A stretch of DNA of 64,000 bases from Limosilactobacillus reuteri (GTDB taxonomy: Bacteria; Bacillota; Bacilli; Lactobacillales; Lactobacillaceae): contig NZ_CP139478.1 in NCBI RefSeq assembly GCF_034259105.1, forward strand, positions 1,539,001 to 1,603,000, read 5' to 3'. Within the stretch, counting starts at the first letter, position 1. Each line of letters starts with the position of its first letter. The notes under the pieces were generated by a model. The model saw only the letters and a list, made by a program, of their open reading frames with translations. It did not search any database and had not been told where the DNA came from. Position numbers and translations under genes: made by a program. Below are positions 41,027 to 48,484 of this stretch, piece by piece.

Positions 41027-42596
41027 AGTACACATTATCCCAGCCCATCAGCAAAAAGGAAATAGCGTTCATCAACAGCAAAGTACTCGACCATTCGAGC
41101 AACTTCGTGTAGCAGCCTACTGTCGGGTTTCAACTGACTACGATGAGCAAGCTAGCTCCTACGAAACTCAGGTAGCTCACTACAAAGAGCTAATTCAAAA
41201 GGAACCAACCTGGGAATTTGCAGGTATCTATGCTGATGATGGAATCTCCGGAACCAACACCAAGAAACGGGAACAATTCAATAAAATGATTGCGGCCTGT
41301 AAAGCCGGTAAAATTGACTTAATTGTCACCAAGTCAATTAGCCGATTTGCTCGAAATACTATTGATTGCCTGAAGTATATCAGAGACTTAAAAGCCATCA
41401 ATGTTGCAATCTTCTTTGAAAAAGAAAATATCAACACCATGGATGCCAAAGGTGAAGTGCTCATTACCATCATGGCATCGTTAGCCCAACAAGAAAGTGA
41501 GTCCTTATCGCAAAACGTTAAAATGGGGATTCAATACCGTTACCAACAAGGTAAAGTGTTTGTCAATCATAATCACTTCCTCGGTTACACTAAAGATGAT
41601 CAGGGAAATCTAGTAATTGAACCAGAGGAAGCCAAGGTCATTAAACGGATCTTCTATAGCTACCTAAACGGAATGACTATGAAACAAATCGCCGATTCGC
41701 TCAAAGCTGATGGTATCTTGACCGGTGGCAAAACAAAAAATTGGCGCTCTAGCGGCGTGGCTAAAATACTTAAGAACGAGAAATATATGGGTGATGCTCT
41801 TCTGCAGAAAACCTACACTGTTGACTTTCTTAATAAAAAACGAGTGAAGAATGAAGGCATCATGCCCCAGTACTACGTGGAGAATGATCACCCGGCGATT
41901 ATTCCTAAATCAGTATTTATGCAAGTACAGCAGATCATCAAACAACGGCGTAATGGGATTACCACAAAGAACGGCAAGCACCGACGGCTTAATGGCAAAT
42001 ATTGCTTCTCTCAAAAAGTATTTTGTGGTAAATGCGGTGACATTTTGCAACGGAATATGTGGTATCGGCCAGAGAAAGTAGCGGTCTGGCGCTGTGCTAG
42101 CCGGATAAGGAGAAGTAAAACTGGCCGGCGGTGTATGATCAGGAATGTCAAAGAGCCATTGCTAAAAGAAGCCACTGTTGAAGCATTCAATCAATTAATC
42201 GAAGGCCACGAGTTAGCCAGTAAGCAAATTAAAGCTAACATCATGAAGGTCATCAAGAACTCCAAAGGACCAACACTTGATCAAATCGACCACCAGCTGG
42301 AAAAAGTGCAGATGAAATTGATTCAAGCTGCCAGCCAACACCAGGATTGTGATGCGCTAACCCAACAAATTATGGACCTTCGCAAACAAAAAGAAAAAGT
42401 ACAGAGTCGGGAAACTAATCAACAAGCCAAACTACACAACCTTGATGAAATCAACAAATTAGTCGAATTGCACAAGTATGGCTTAGTTGACTTTGATGAA
42501 CAATTGGTTCGGCGCTTGGTAGAAAAAATTACCATCTTCCAACGTTACATGGAGTTTACGTTCAAAGATGGTGAAGTAATTAGAGTTAATATGTGA
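41019..42596 (+). CDS. large serine recombinase 2
   Basis: The 525-residue protein has the same domain order as its neighbour. The resolvase domain has serine 38 in AAYCRVSTDYDEQASSYETQ and TKSISRFARNTIDCLKY. A recombinase domain follows (YLNGMTMKQIADSLKADGIL), then a zinc ribbon (VFCGKCGDILQRNMWYRPEK and WRCASRIRRSKTGRRC) and a coiled coil. The start is TTG at 41019, inside the end of gene 1, so the two are translationally coupled. The proteins are diverged, so this is not a fresh duplication. Two coupled serine recombinases recall the CcrA/CcrB pair of staphylococcal cassettes, where both are used. A terminator follows and marks the element's right side. Confidence 0.93.
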   Translation: MGKVHIIPAHQQKGNSVHQQQSTRPFEQLRVAAYCRVSTDYDEQASSYETQVAHYKELIQKEPTWEFAGIYADDGISGTNTKKREQFNKMIAACKAGKIDLIVTKSISRFARNTIDCLKYIRDLKAINVAIFFEKENINTMDAKGEVLITIMASLAQQESESLSQNVKMGIQYRYQQGKVFVNHNHFLGYTKDDQGNLVIEPEEAKVIKRIFYSYLNGMTMKQIADSLKADGILTGGKTKNWRSSGVAKILKNEKYMGDALLQKTYTVDFLNKKRVKNEGIMPQYYVENDHPAIIPKSVFMQVQQIIKQRRNGITTKNGKHRRLNGKYCFSQKVFCGKCGDILQRNMWYRPEKVAVWRCASRIRRSKTGRRCMIRNVKEPLLKEATVEAFNQLIEGHELASKQIKANIMKVIKNSKGPTLDQIDHQLEKVQMKLIQAASQHQDCDALTQQIMDLRKQKEKVQSRETNQQAKLHNLDEINKLVELHKYGLVDFDEQLVRRLVEKITIFQRYMEFTFKDGEVIRVNM

Positions 42597-42606
42597 AAAC
42601 TTGGGA

Positions 42607-42647
42607 TATTCAGCACTCACTTATTTGAGTTGGGTGCTGTTTTTAGA
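42607..42647 (+). terminator. terminator after the recombinase pair
   Basis: CAGCACTCA and TTGGGTGCTG pair around a loop containing CTTATTTGAG, with TTTTTAG following. Confidence 0.75.
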
Positions 42648-42758
42648 TTGTAGTTTTTTAATTTGGCAGATTGCAAGAAATAACAGCCCCGATGAAAAAA
42701 ACTAATTTTAATATTCAAGTACTGGGGTTCTTACTTCATAGCAGGCAGTCAAAATTCA
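42648..42758. other. probable right boundary region of the phage-like element
   Basis: Between the last recombinase terminator and the host pncA gene lie about 110 bases with no gene. The attachment site of a serine recombinase is expected here. I cannot name the core, because the matching left site seems to have been lost with the part of the element removed at the ISL3 junction. Confidence 0.35.
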
Positions 42759-43304
42759 TTAAACCAGCGTTGCACCCAGTGAATTCTTAAAATGGTCAAG
42801 CGCCCACTCCTGACCATGCTTGGTAAAGGTGGCGACCCCCTTAACCGGAATCGCAATCTGGTAGTTCAAATTATAGGCGGCAATTGCGGTGTGCAGGACA
42901 CAGATATCGGTGCAAACACCTGCAATCCACAAGTTATCAATTTTTCGTTCCCGCAGGTAGTTATCAAGATTAGTATTTTGAAATGATGAATAGCGGTTCT
43001 TATTAAACTGGTAAACCCGGTCACTGGCCTGATGTTGTTCAAACCAGTCATTAACCTTGCCGTATAGCTGTTGACCAGGCGTACCGACCACGTTATGTGG
43101 CGGGAAGAGTTTAGCTTCTGGACTAAACCGGTCCCCACAATGGGCATCAGTCGGGAAAATTACGTAGTCGCCATTTTGGTAAAAACGGTTGGCCAGCTGA
43201 ACCAAATAATCTTCTAATTCCTGCGCTGGCTTGCCACAAGTAAGCGCACCATTGTCAGCGACAAAATCGTTTGTATAATCAATAATTAATAATGCTTTAG
43301 TCAT
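42759..43304 (-). CDS. pncA: nicotinamidase / isochorismatase family
   Basis: The 181-residue protein hydrolyses nicotinamide to nicotinate for NAD salvage. The catalytic aspartate is in LLIIDYTNDFV (D9). Metal ligands are in FPTDAHCGD, a conserved lysine is in YQFNKNRYSSF, and the catalytic cysteine is in IAGVCTDICVLHTAI. I start at ATG 43304 (AAGGAGTTAGCA upstream) and not at the longer frame from 43334. The gene is 11 bases downstream of pncB, which supplies the next step, so the two form an operon. It is intact and typical of the family. Confidence 0.92.
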   Translation of the reverse strand: MTKALLIIDYTNDFVADNGALTCGKPAQELEDYLVQLANRFYQNGDYVIFPTDAHCGDRFSPEAKLFPPHNVVGTPGQQLYGKVNDWFEQHQASDRVYQFNKNRYSSFQNTNLDNYLRERKIDNLWIAGVCTDICVLHTAIAAYNLNYQIAIPVKGVATFTKHGQEWALDHFKNSLGATLV

Positions 43305-43314
43305 TGCTAACTCC

Positions 43315-44745
43315 TTATTTTTGTGCCTCATCAACCAGCTTTTGTTGCAAGTCAGCTAACCGCTTGGTTAAATAAACCGGGAAGCGGTCCGGATTAAGCA
43401 ACCGCTTAGTAGCCGCCGGCAGCTGTGCTAATTCGGTCTGCGCAAAGTGCTGGATGGCAAAAGTGTCGGTTTCAATTGGCGCCGCTTTTCCCAGTGTCAA
43501 AACTTGCTTAAGCAGTGGCTTAGCAATGAAGTCGGTTAAAATCACTTTATTCCAGGTGACGTGAACATCAGCATTGATTGCCGCAATTTCGGTTCCAATC
43601 TGCTCGTCAGCCAGGGCAATTACATCGGCAACAGCGTGTTGGGGATCATGCTTATCGTAGAGCCGGTAAACCTGCTTATTCCCAGGGAGCGTAATCTTTT
43701 CGCGACTATTACTAATCTTGATCTTTGGCACCCATTTGCCATCATTTTCTAATGCCGACATTTTATAAACACCGCTTAATACTGGACTGGATGAACTGGT
43801 AATTAGTCGCTCACCGATCCCAAAGTTATCCAGTGGTGCCCCTTCATCAAGCAATGACTTAATAATGTGGGCATCAAGGGCGTTTGAAGCAGTAATCTTA
43901 GCGTTGGTAAAACCAGCCTCGTCCATCATCTTCCGGGCCTTGGTTGCCAACTGGGCAATATCACCAGAATCGATGCGGATACCAACCGGTTCGTGGCCAG
44001 CTGCCCGCAATTCCTTAAAGACTTTAATTGCGTTCGGTACCCCAGAGTTAACCACATCGTAGGTATCAACTAACAGGGCAGCATTGTCAGGGTAAATTTT
44101 GGCCCAGGCACGAAAGGCCGTTAATTCATCAGGAAAGCTTTCAATCCAGGCGTGGGCCATCGTCCCCGCCGCCGGAAGGTTAAACAGCTTGGCAGCTAGC
44201 ACATTGGAGGTACTACTGCACCCACCAATAATGGCAGCCCGCGCACCATATATTGCGGCATCAGGCCCCTGCGCCCGTCGTGCACCAAATTCCATTACTG
44301 GGCGTCCGCCAGTAACGCTGGTGATCTGCCATGTCTTTGTTGCAATCAATGATTGGTGGTTAATGATGTTTAAGATCAGGGTTTCGAGAAGTTGGACATC
44401 AATTAGTGGGCCACTAATACTAAGGATTGGTTCCTGTGGGAAGACTGGCGTGCCTTCTGGGATTGCCTTAATTGAGCAGCGGTTGTGAGCTGCCGTCAGG
44501 TAAAAGAGAAAGTCGTCACTAAAGTGGTTAAGGGACCGCAGATAAGCAATGTCATCAGTTGAAAAGTGCCAGTTCTTAACTTCATCAATTACTTGCATCA
44601 ATCCAGCACTAATCACAAAACTGCCATCATCGGGCGCCTTACGGTAAAAGACGTCGAAGCGCGCCTGCTTATCGTGGGGAAGTGTTTGATAATAACCGTT
44701 GGCCATTGAAAACTCATACATGTCGGTTAATAATTCATGCTTCAT
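43315..44745 (-). CDS. pncB: nicotinate phosphoribosyltransferase
   Basis: The 476-residue enzyme makes nicotinate mononucleotide from nicotinate and PRPP with ATP stimulation. Diagnostic parts are LLTDMYEFSMANGYYQT at the start, MEFGARRAQGPDAAIYGARA (substrate and catalytic histidine neighbourhood: GTMAHAWIESFPDEL) and GIRIDSGDIAQLATKARKMM for the phosphoribosyl site. It is the first gene of the pncB-pncA operon. A perfect inverted repeat upstream, near the predicted promoter, is a candidate NrtR operator. Length is normal. Confidence 0.95.
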   Translation of the reverse strand: MKHELLTDMYEFSMANGYYQTLPHDKQARFDVFYRKAPDDGSFVISAGLMQVIDEVKNWHFSTDDIAYLRSLNHFSDDFLFYLTAAHNRCSIKAIPEGTPVFPQEPILSISGPLIDVQLLETLILNIINHQSLIATKTWQITSVTGGRPVMEFGARRAQGPDAAIYGARAAIIGGCSSTSNVLAAKLFNLPAAGTMAHAWIESFPDELTAFRAWAKIYPDNAALLVDTYDVVNSGVPNAIKVFKELRAAGHEPVGIRIDSGDIAQLATKARKMMDEAGFTNAKITASNALDAHIIKSLLDEGAPLDNFGIGERLITSSSSPVLSGVYKMSALENDGKWVPKIKISNSREKITLPGNKQVYRLYDKHDPQHAVADVIALADEQIGTEIAAINADVHVTWNKVILTDFIAKPLLKQVLTLGKAAPIETDTFAIQHFAQTELAQLPAATKRLLNPDRFPVYLTKRLADLQQKLVDEAQK

Positions 44746-44799
44746 TATTAAATAACTCCTAACAAATTTAGGTAAAAAAAACTTTAACTACCGCAAAAA

Positions 44800-44836
44800 A
44801 TAAAAGTATATTGAACTTTTATTATCACTGATTGTA
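44800..44836 (-). promoter_or_regulatory. pncB promoter with candidate NrtR operator
   Basis: On the minus strand TGCTACAAT is an extended -10 (hexamer 44836-44831). Immediately downstream lies the perfect inverted repeat ATAAAAGT-N7-ACTTTTAT (44822-44800), which would cover the transcription start. The upstream gene encodes an NrtR-type regulator, so a repressor site is likely. Confidence 0.55.
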
Positions 44837-44848
44837 GCACTTTTATTT

Positions 44849-45565
44849 TTAGACGCAAGGTAGTACCAGTTTAAATAACTTTGGTGGCCGGCCTGACCGC
44901 TTTGTTGCGGCGGTACCAACTTCCTTAAACAGTTTTTGGTGGGTCTTTTTAAAATTAGAATTATCAATTTGATCGACCGTTGTTTGGCGGAAAGTAGCAT
45001 AAACTTCGCGGGCTTGCCGAAGGGTAAAAGTCGGTCCTAAGATCTGTAAAATGGTTGGCTGGTAGTCCAGTTTATTTTTAATTCGTACAATGGCCGTATT
45101 AATAATTTGGTGGTGGTCAAATGCTAGCGCCGACCCTGCAGCCAAACTCAAAACTAAGTCACCATTTTGCAAGATAAACTTTCCGTGGTCAAAGTTAAGA
45201 CTAAACCACCCGACTTCGGTTGCTCCGTACCCGGCCCTCAGTTGCGGCATTGTCGGTAAGAAAGTCATGTAGGCAATCGCCAAGGCCCGCTCACCGCTTA
45301 CCCGGTCGGGATCGGTGAAGGTTGCCAACTGTTCGATAGCACTGTTTGATAGACGAACACCAATTTTATCCTTAATCAGGCGGATACAGGCATCGTCAGC
45401 ACTTTCATCCCGCCGCAATAGGGTTTCTGGTAAAGCCCAGTGGCCCTCAAATGGCGGATAAGCCCGTTTGACCAGCAGGACTTGTGGTAAATGGGTCAGG
45501 GGATTAAAACTCCAAATAATATTTGCAATCGTAATTAGCGGACGCGCAACAACTTTGTCAGCCAT
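44849..45565 (-). CDS. nrtR: NrtR-type Nudix-related transcriptional regulator of NAD metabolism
   Basis: The about 238-residue protein joins a Nudix-like domain (residues 1-140) to a C-terminal winged helix (LQILGPTFTLRQAREVYATF). The Nudix box GHWALPETLLRRDESADDAC, followed by IRLIKDKIGV, lacks the catalytic glutamates of true Nudix hydrolases (REUxEE is replaced by RLIKDK). This is the sign of NrtR regulators that sense ADP-ribose or related compounds. I start at ATG 45565, after GAGGTGAAAGAG. Position directly upstream of pncB-pncA supports local control of NAD salvage. Intact. Confidence 0.82.
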   Translation of the reverse strand: MADKVVARPLITIANIIWSFNPLTHLPQVLLVKRAYPPFEGHWALPETLLRRDESADDACIRLIKDKIGVRLSNSAIEQLATFTDPDRVSGERALAIAYMTFLPTMPQLRAGYGATEVGWFSLNFDHGKFILQNGDLVLSLAAGSALAFDHHQIINTAIVRIKNKLDYQPTILQILGPTFTLRQAREVYATFRQTTVDQIDNSNFKKTHQKLFKEVGTAATKRSGRPPKLFKLVLPCV

Positions 45566-45612
45566 CTCTTTCACCTCATAAAATATTATAGCGCAATCAA
45601 GAATCACAATAA

Positions 45613-45683
45613 TAAAAAAAAGCCAAGGTGGCTTAGTCTAGTTCTCCAAATTCTCTTCATCCTTACCCATTGACAAAGAGCCC
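45613..45683 (+). mobile_element. solo ISL3 end fragment
   Basis: AAAAGCCAAGGTGGCTTAGT followed by CTAGTTCTCCAAATTCTCTT and CATCCTTACCCATTGACAAA-GAGCC repeats the end found at 11.3 kb and in the full ISL3 copy at 25.5 kb. No transposase remains. Confidence 0.65.
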
Positions 45684-45811
45684 AAATTTTCGATATTTTA
45701 ACCGAATTAGCATAAATTCAATATTATTTTCGTTAACTCAATCTTTAGTACCAAACTGACCGATTCATACATACCACAAACGCTACCATATCAACGCTCA
45801 CCTCTACTTTC

Positions 45812-45875
45812 ACTACCCTAATCGACACGACCTGCCAAACTGGACATTCGCCTACTCGACTATCGAAATAGGACA
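45812..45875 (-). repeat. three related 16-base words, possible IS end
   Basis: On the minus strand TGTCCTATTTCGATAG, TGTCCAGTTTGGCAGG and TGTCGATTAGGGTAGT follow each other at 29- and 19-base steps. Ends of IS21-type elements carry such serial repeats. The surrounding 45684-45907 holds no gene. Confidence 0.35.
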
Positions 45876-45904
45876 TTGAACACCCGACCTGCTATCCCCA
45901 AATA

Positions 45905-45956
45905 GAAAAAGTGTACTAATTCCAATCACCAAAATAGGAATTAGTACACTTTTAAT
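45905..45956. terminator. strong bidirectional terminator after rlmD
   Basis: AAAAGTGTACTAATTCC pairs perfectly over 17 bases with GGAATTAGTACACTTTT around the loop AATCACCAAAATA. T-runs are present on both strands. Confidence 0.9.
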
Positions 45957-45990
45957 CATCCGCAAATGCCGTCATGACGCGGTTTATGAG

Positions 45991-47367
45991 CTATTTTTCT
46001 GTACGTTCCAGCACCGTAACACTCTCGACATGCGTCGTCTGTGGGAATTGATCCACTGGCTGGATTGGCTTTGTTACATGGTAGCCTTGGTCAGCGAACC
46101 GCTTAATATCACGAACCAAGGTAGCAGGGTTACAACTAACATAGATGACTTTCTTTGGTCCCATCTTACCAGTCGCTTCAATTAAGGATTCGGCAAGACC
46201 TTTGCGTGGTGGATCAACGATCACGACATCTGGTTTGAGCCCTGCTGCTTGCCATTTAGCGAACTGTTCTTCCACTTTACCGACAACGAATTTAGCATTC
46301 TTAATCCCATTCCGTTTGGCATTGTGCTTGGCATCTTCAATCGCGGCAGGAACAATTTCAACCCCGTATACTTGCTTGGCGTGCATAGCAACTGCTAATG
46401 AGATCGTACCAATCCCACAATAGGCATCGATGACGGTTTGGTTACCGTCCAATCCCGCATTATCGATAGCCGTTTGGTAAAGGCGTTCAGTCTGTTGTGG
46501 ATTAACCTGGTAGAAGGATAGTGGTGAGATGGCAAAATCAATTCCGAGGAGCTGATCGTGAATTTCATCAGCACCCCATAATGTTTTATTCTTATCACCA
46601 AGCAAGCGGTTCGTTCGCTTATCATTGATGTTTTGCACAATACTTTTTACTTCTGGAACTCCGGCAACGATTCCGTCGACGATTTGCTTTTCCATTGGCA
46701 GCCGCTTCGTATTCGTGACTAAGACCACCATCATTTCATGGCTGTAGTATCCCCGTCGAACCATTACTGTGCGAATCACGCCCTTACCAGTTTGTTCATC
46801 ATATGGTGTAATGTGGTATTGTCGCAATAAGTCCCGGACAACCACAATTGCCTTATCGATTTCTGGATCTTGGATATAGAAATCTTCAATCGGTACTAAA
46901 TTGTGGCTCCCCCGCTTGTAAAAACCGGTTTCTAATTGGCCGCGGACCATTTTTACTGGTACTTGGGCCTTATTGCGGTAATGATAAGGCTTTTCCATCC
47001 CCATCGTTGGCAAAACTTCAATCTCATCTAAGTGTGCTTTGTCCAATAATTCTTGGATTTGGTGTTGCTTGAATTTCAACTGGGCATCATACTTCAAATG
47101 ACCAAGTGGAGCGATTCCCGTTTGAATGTACTTTTTATCCTTAACATCAACGCGGTCTGGACTCTTCGTCTGCCAGTCCATTACCCGTCCCCAAGCAAAG
47201 TGGCTGGTTACCTTGGTGATCTTTACCGTAATCTCTTCACCAGGAAGGGCATTGGGAACAAAGACGGGAAAATCATCAATCTTAACGACTCCATTGCCTT
47301 CGTAAGATAAATCCACTACCTTCGCTGGATATTCTTCATTTTTATGTACTGGAATGTTTAGTTTCAA
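45991..47367 (-). CDS. rlmD: 23S rRNA (uracil-5-)-methyltransferase, RlmD/RumA family
   Basis: The about 458-residue enzyme methylates C5 of a uracil in 23S rRNA. It has an N-terminal TRAM domain (YPAKVVDLSYEGNGVVKIDD). The SAM-binding core has VIDAYCGIGTISLAVAMHA and VIVDPPRKGL, and the catalytic cysteine motif is YVSCNPATL. The iron-sulfur cysteines found in E. coli RumA are absent: the region aligned to CGGCxLQHL reads GIAPLGHLKYDAQL. The start is TTG at 47367, after GGAGGAATAAC, not the upstream frame. TATAAT at 47413-47408 is a good -10. A C-terminal relic of a paralogue lies at 9.36 kb. Confidence 0.9.
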   Translation of the reverse strand: MKLNIPVHKNEEYPAKVVDLSYEGNGVVKIDDFPVFVPNALPGEEITVKITKVTSHFAWGRVMDWQTKSPDRVDVKDKKYIQTGIAPLGHLKYDAQLKFKQHQIQELLDKAHLDEIEVLPTMGMEKPYHYRNKAQVPVKMVRGQLETGFYKRGSHNLVPIEDFYIQDPEIDKAIVVVRDLLRQYHITPYDEQTGKGVIRTVMVRRGYYSHEMMVVLVTNTKRLPMEKQIVDGIVAGVPEVKSIVQNINDKRTNRLLGDKNKTLWGADEIHDQLLGIDFAISPLSFYQVNPQQTERLYQTAIDNAGLDGNQTVIDAYCGIGTISLAVAMHAKQVYGVEIVPAAIEDAKHNAKRNGIKNAKFVVGKVEEQFAKWQAAGLKPDVVIVDPPRKGLAESLIEATGKMGPKKVIYVSCNPATLVRDIKRFADQGYHVTKPIQPVDQFPQTTHVESVTVLERTEK

Positions 47368-47416
47368 AGTTATTCCTCCATTAATTTCAACGTTACAAAC
47401 TTCTCCTATTATAACA

Positions 47417-47458
47417 AAACAAACGGCCAACTTCCTCTTTGTGAAGCTGACCGTTTAT
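47417..47458 (-). terminator. terminator after dagK, upstream of the rlmD promoter
   Basis: AAACGGTCAGCTTC and GAAGTTGGCCGTTT form a long imperfect stem around the loop region ACAAAGAG, followed by GTTTTGTT. It directly follows the dagK stop and precedes the rlmD -10 box. Confidence 0.75.
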
Positions 47459-47459
47459 T

Positions 47460-48473
47460 CTATTTCTTTTCGCGATCTTTATAATTGTCAATGCCATTCA
47501 TAAAGTCTTCTTCGACCCGCTTAAAATCAGCTGAGGTTGTAATCGCATCTTCTGGAATCTCATCCAAGTTAGCAATTACTTCTAGGTGCTGTTTAAGGTT
47601 ATGGAATTTCATTGGCGCGTCGCCACCGTATTCCCCGTCCAGGTTAACCATCAAGCGGTCATCCTTGTTTAGCGGAATAACTTCAATATCGGTTGCCTTA
47701 GCATAAATAATGCGCGGATCATCAAGGTGCTTTCCTTGAAGTGCCTTTGCCATTAAGCTGAGCATATCGATCACACTGCTTTTCTTGACGATGATCATCG
47801 TAAACTTTCCATCATCAAGTGATGCATCTGGCACAATTTGTTCAAAACCGCCGACCGAATTAGTCAAGGCAATCATAAACATGGAAGCACTGCCCCGGTA
47901 TTCCTGATTATCATACTTGATTAGCATATCGACTGGCTTAATCCGCGGCATTAACTCTGCTCCCTTGGCGAAGTATGCTGCGTAACCAAAGAGGGACTTC
48001 ATTTGCGAAGGGACCTCATAGGTTAATTCAGTCATCGTTCCACCAGCAGCAATGTTCATGAAGTAGTTTTCACCAGCCCGACCAATATCAATCTTAAATT
48101 TCTTATTCTTCTTTAAGATTAACTTAGCCGCGGCGATCGGATCATCCCGAGGAATCCGTAATGCCCGTGCATAGTCATTAGTCGTCCCTGCTGGAATAAT
48201 CGCTAATGTTGGCCGATGTTCTAACCCAGCAATTCCATTAACCACTTCATTCAGGGTACCGTCTCCACCAGCAGCTACAATCAAATCAAAACCGTCTTCA
48301 GCAGCACGAGTGGCTTCGTTCTTAGCCGAGTTAGGCGCAGGAGTAGTCGCAAAAGCACTAGTTTCATATCCAGCTTTCTCATAAATTGCGAGAATATCAA
48401 CTAAATCACTTCGCAATGTTTCACGGCCTGAGGTAGGATTATAAATTATCCGAGCACGTTTTCGCACGGTCAT
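47460..48473 (-). CDS. dagK: diacylglycerol kinase (DagK/YegS family)
   Basis: The 337-residue soluble lipid kinase has the family start RKRARIIYNPTSGRETLRSD. The nucleotide loop is LIVAAGGDGTLNEVVNGI, followed by LAIIPAGTTNDYARALRIPR, and the magnesium-site region is NLDGEYGGDAPM. It recycles diacylglycerol released by lipoteichoic acid synthesis into phosphatidic acid. It follows gatB by 11 bases and ends the gatCAB-dagK operon, which is terminated directly after it. The arrangement is common in lactobacilli. Intact. Confidence 0.93.
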   Translation of the reverse strand: MTVRKRARIIYNPTSGRETLRSDLVDILAIYEKAGYETSAFATTPAPNSAKNEATRAAEDGFDLIVAAGGDGTLNEVVNGIAGLEHRPTLAIIPAGTTNDYARALRIPRDDPIAAAKLILKKNKKFKIDIGRAGENYFMNIAAGGTMTELTYEVPSQMKSLFGYAAYFAKGAELMPRIKPVDMLIKYDNQEYRGSASMFMIALTNSVGGFEQIVPDASLDDGKFTMIIVKKSSVIDMLSLMAKALQGKHLDDPRIIYAKATDIEVIPLNKDDRLMVNLDGEYGGDAPMKFHNLKQHLEVIANLDEIPEDAITTSADFKRVEEDFMNGIDNYKDREKK

Positions 48474-48484
48474 CCCTCCCTACT

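Noticed and set aside
45684..45811. Gene or small RNA between the ISL3 end and the repeat words
   Set aside because: No frame with a ribosome site, no promoter plus terminator pair, and no stable hairpin other than the rlmD terminator further on.
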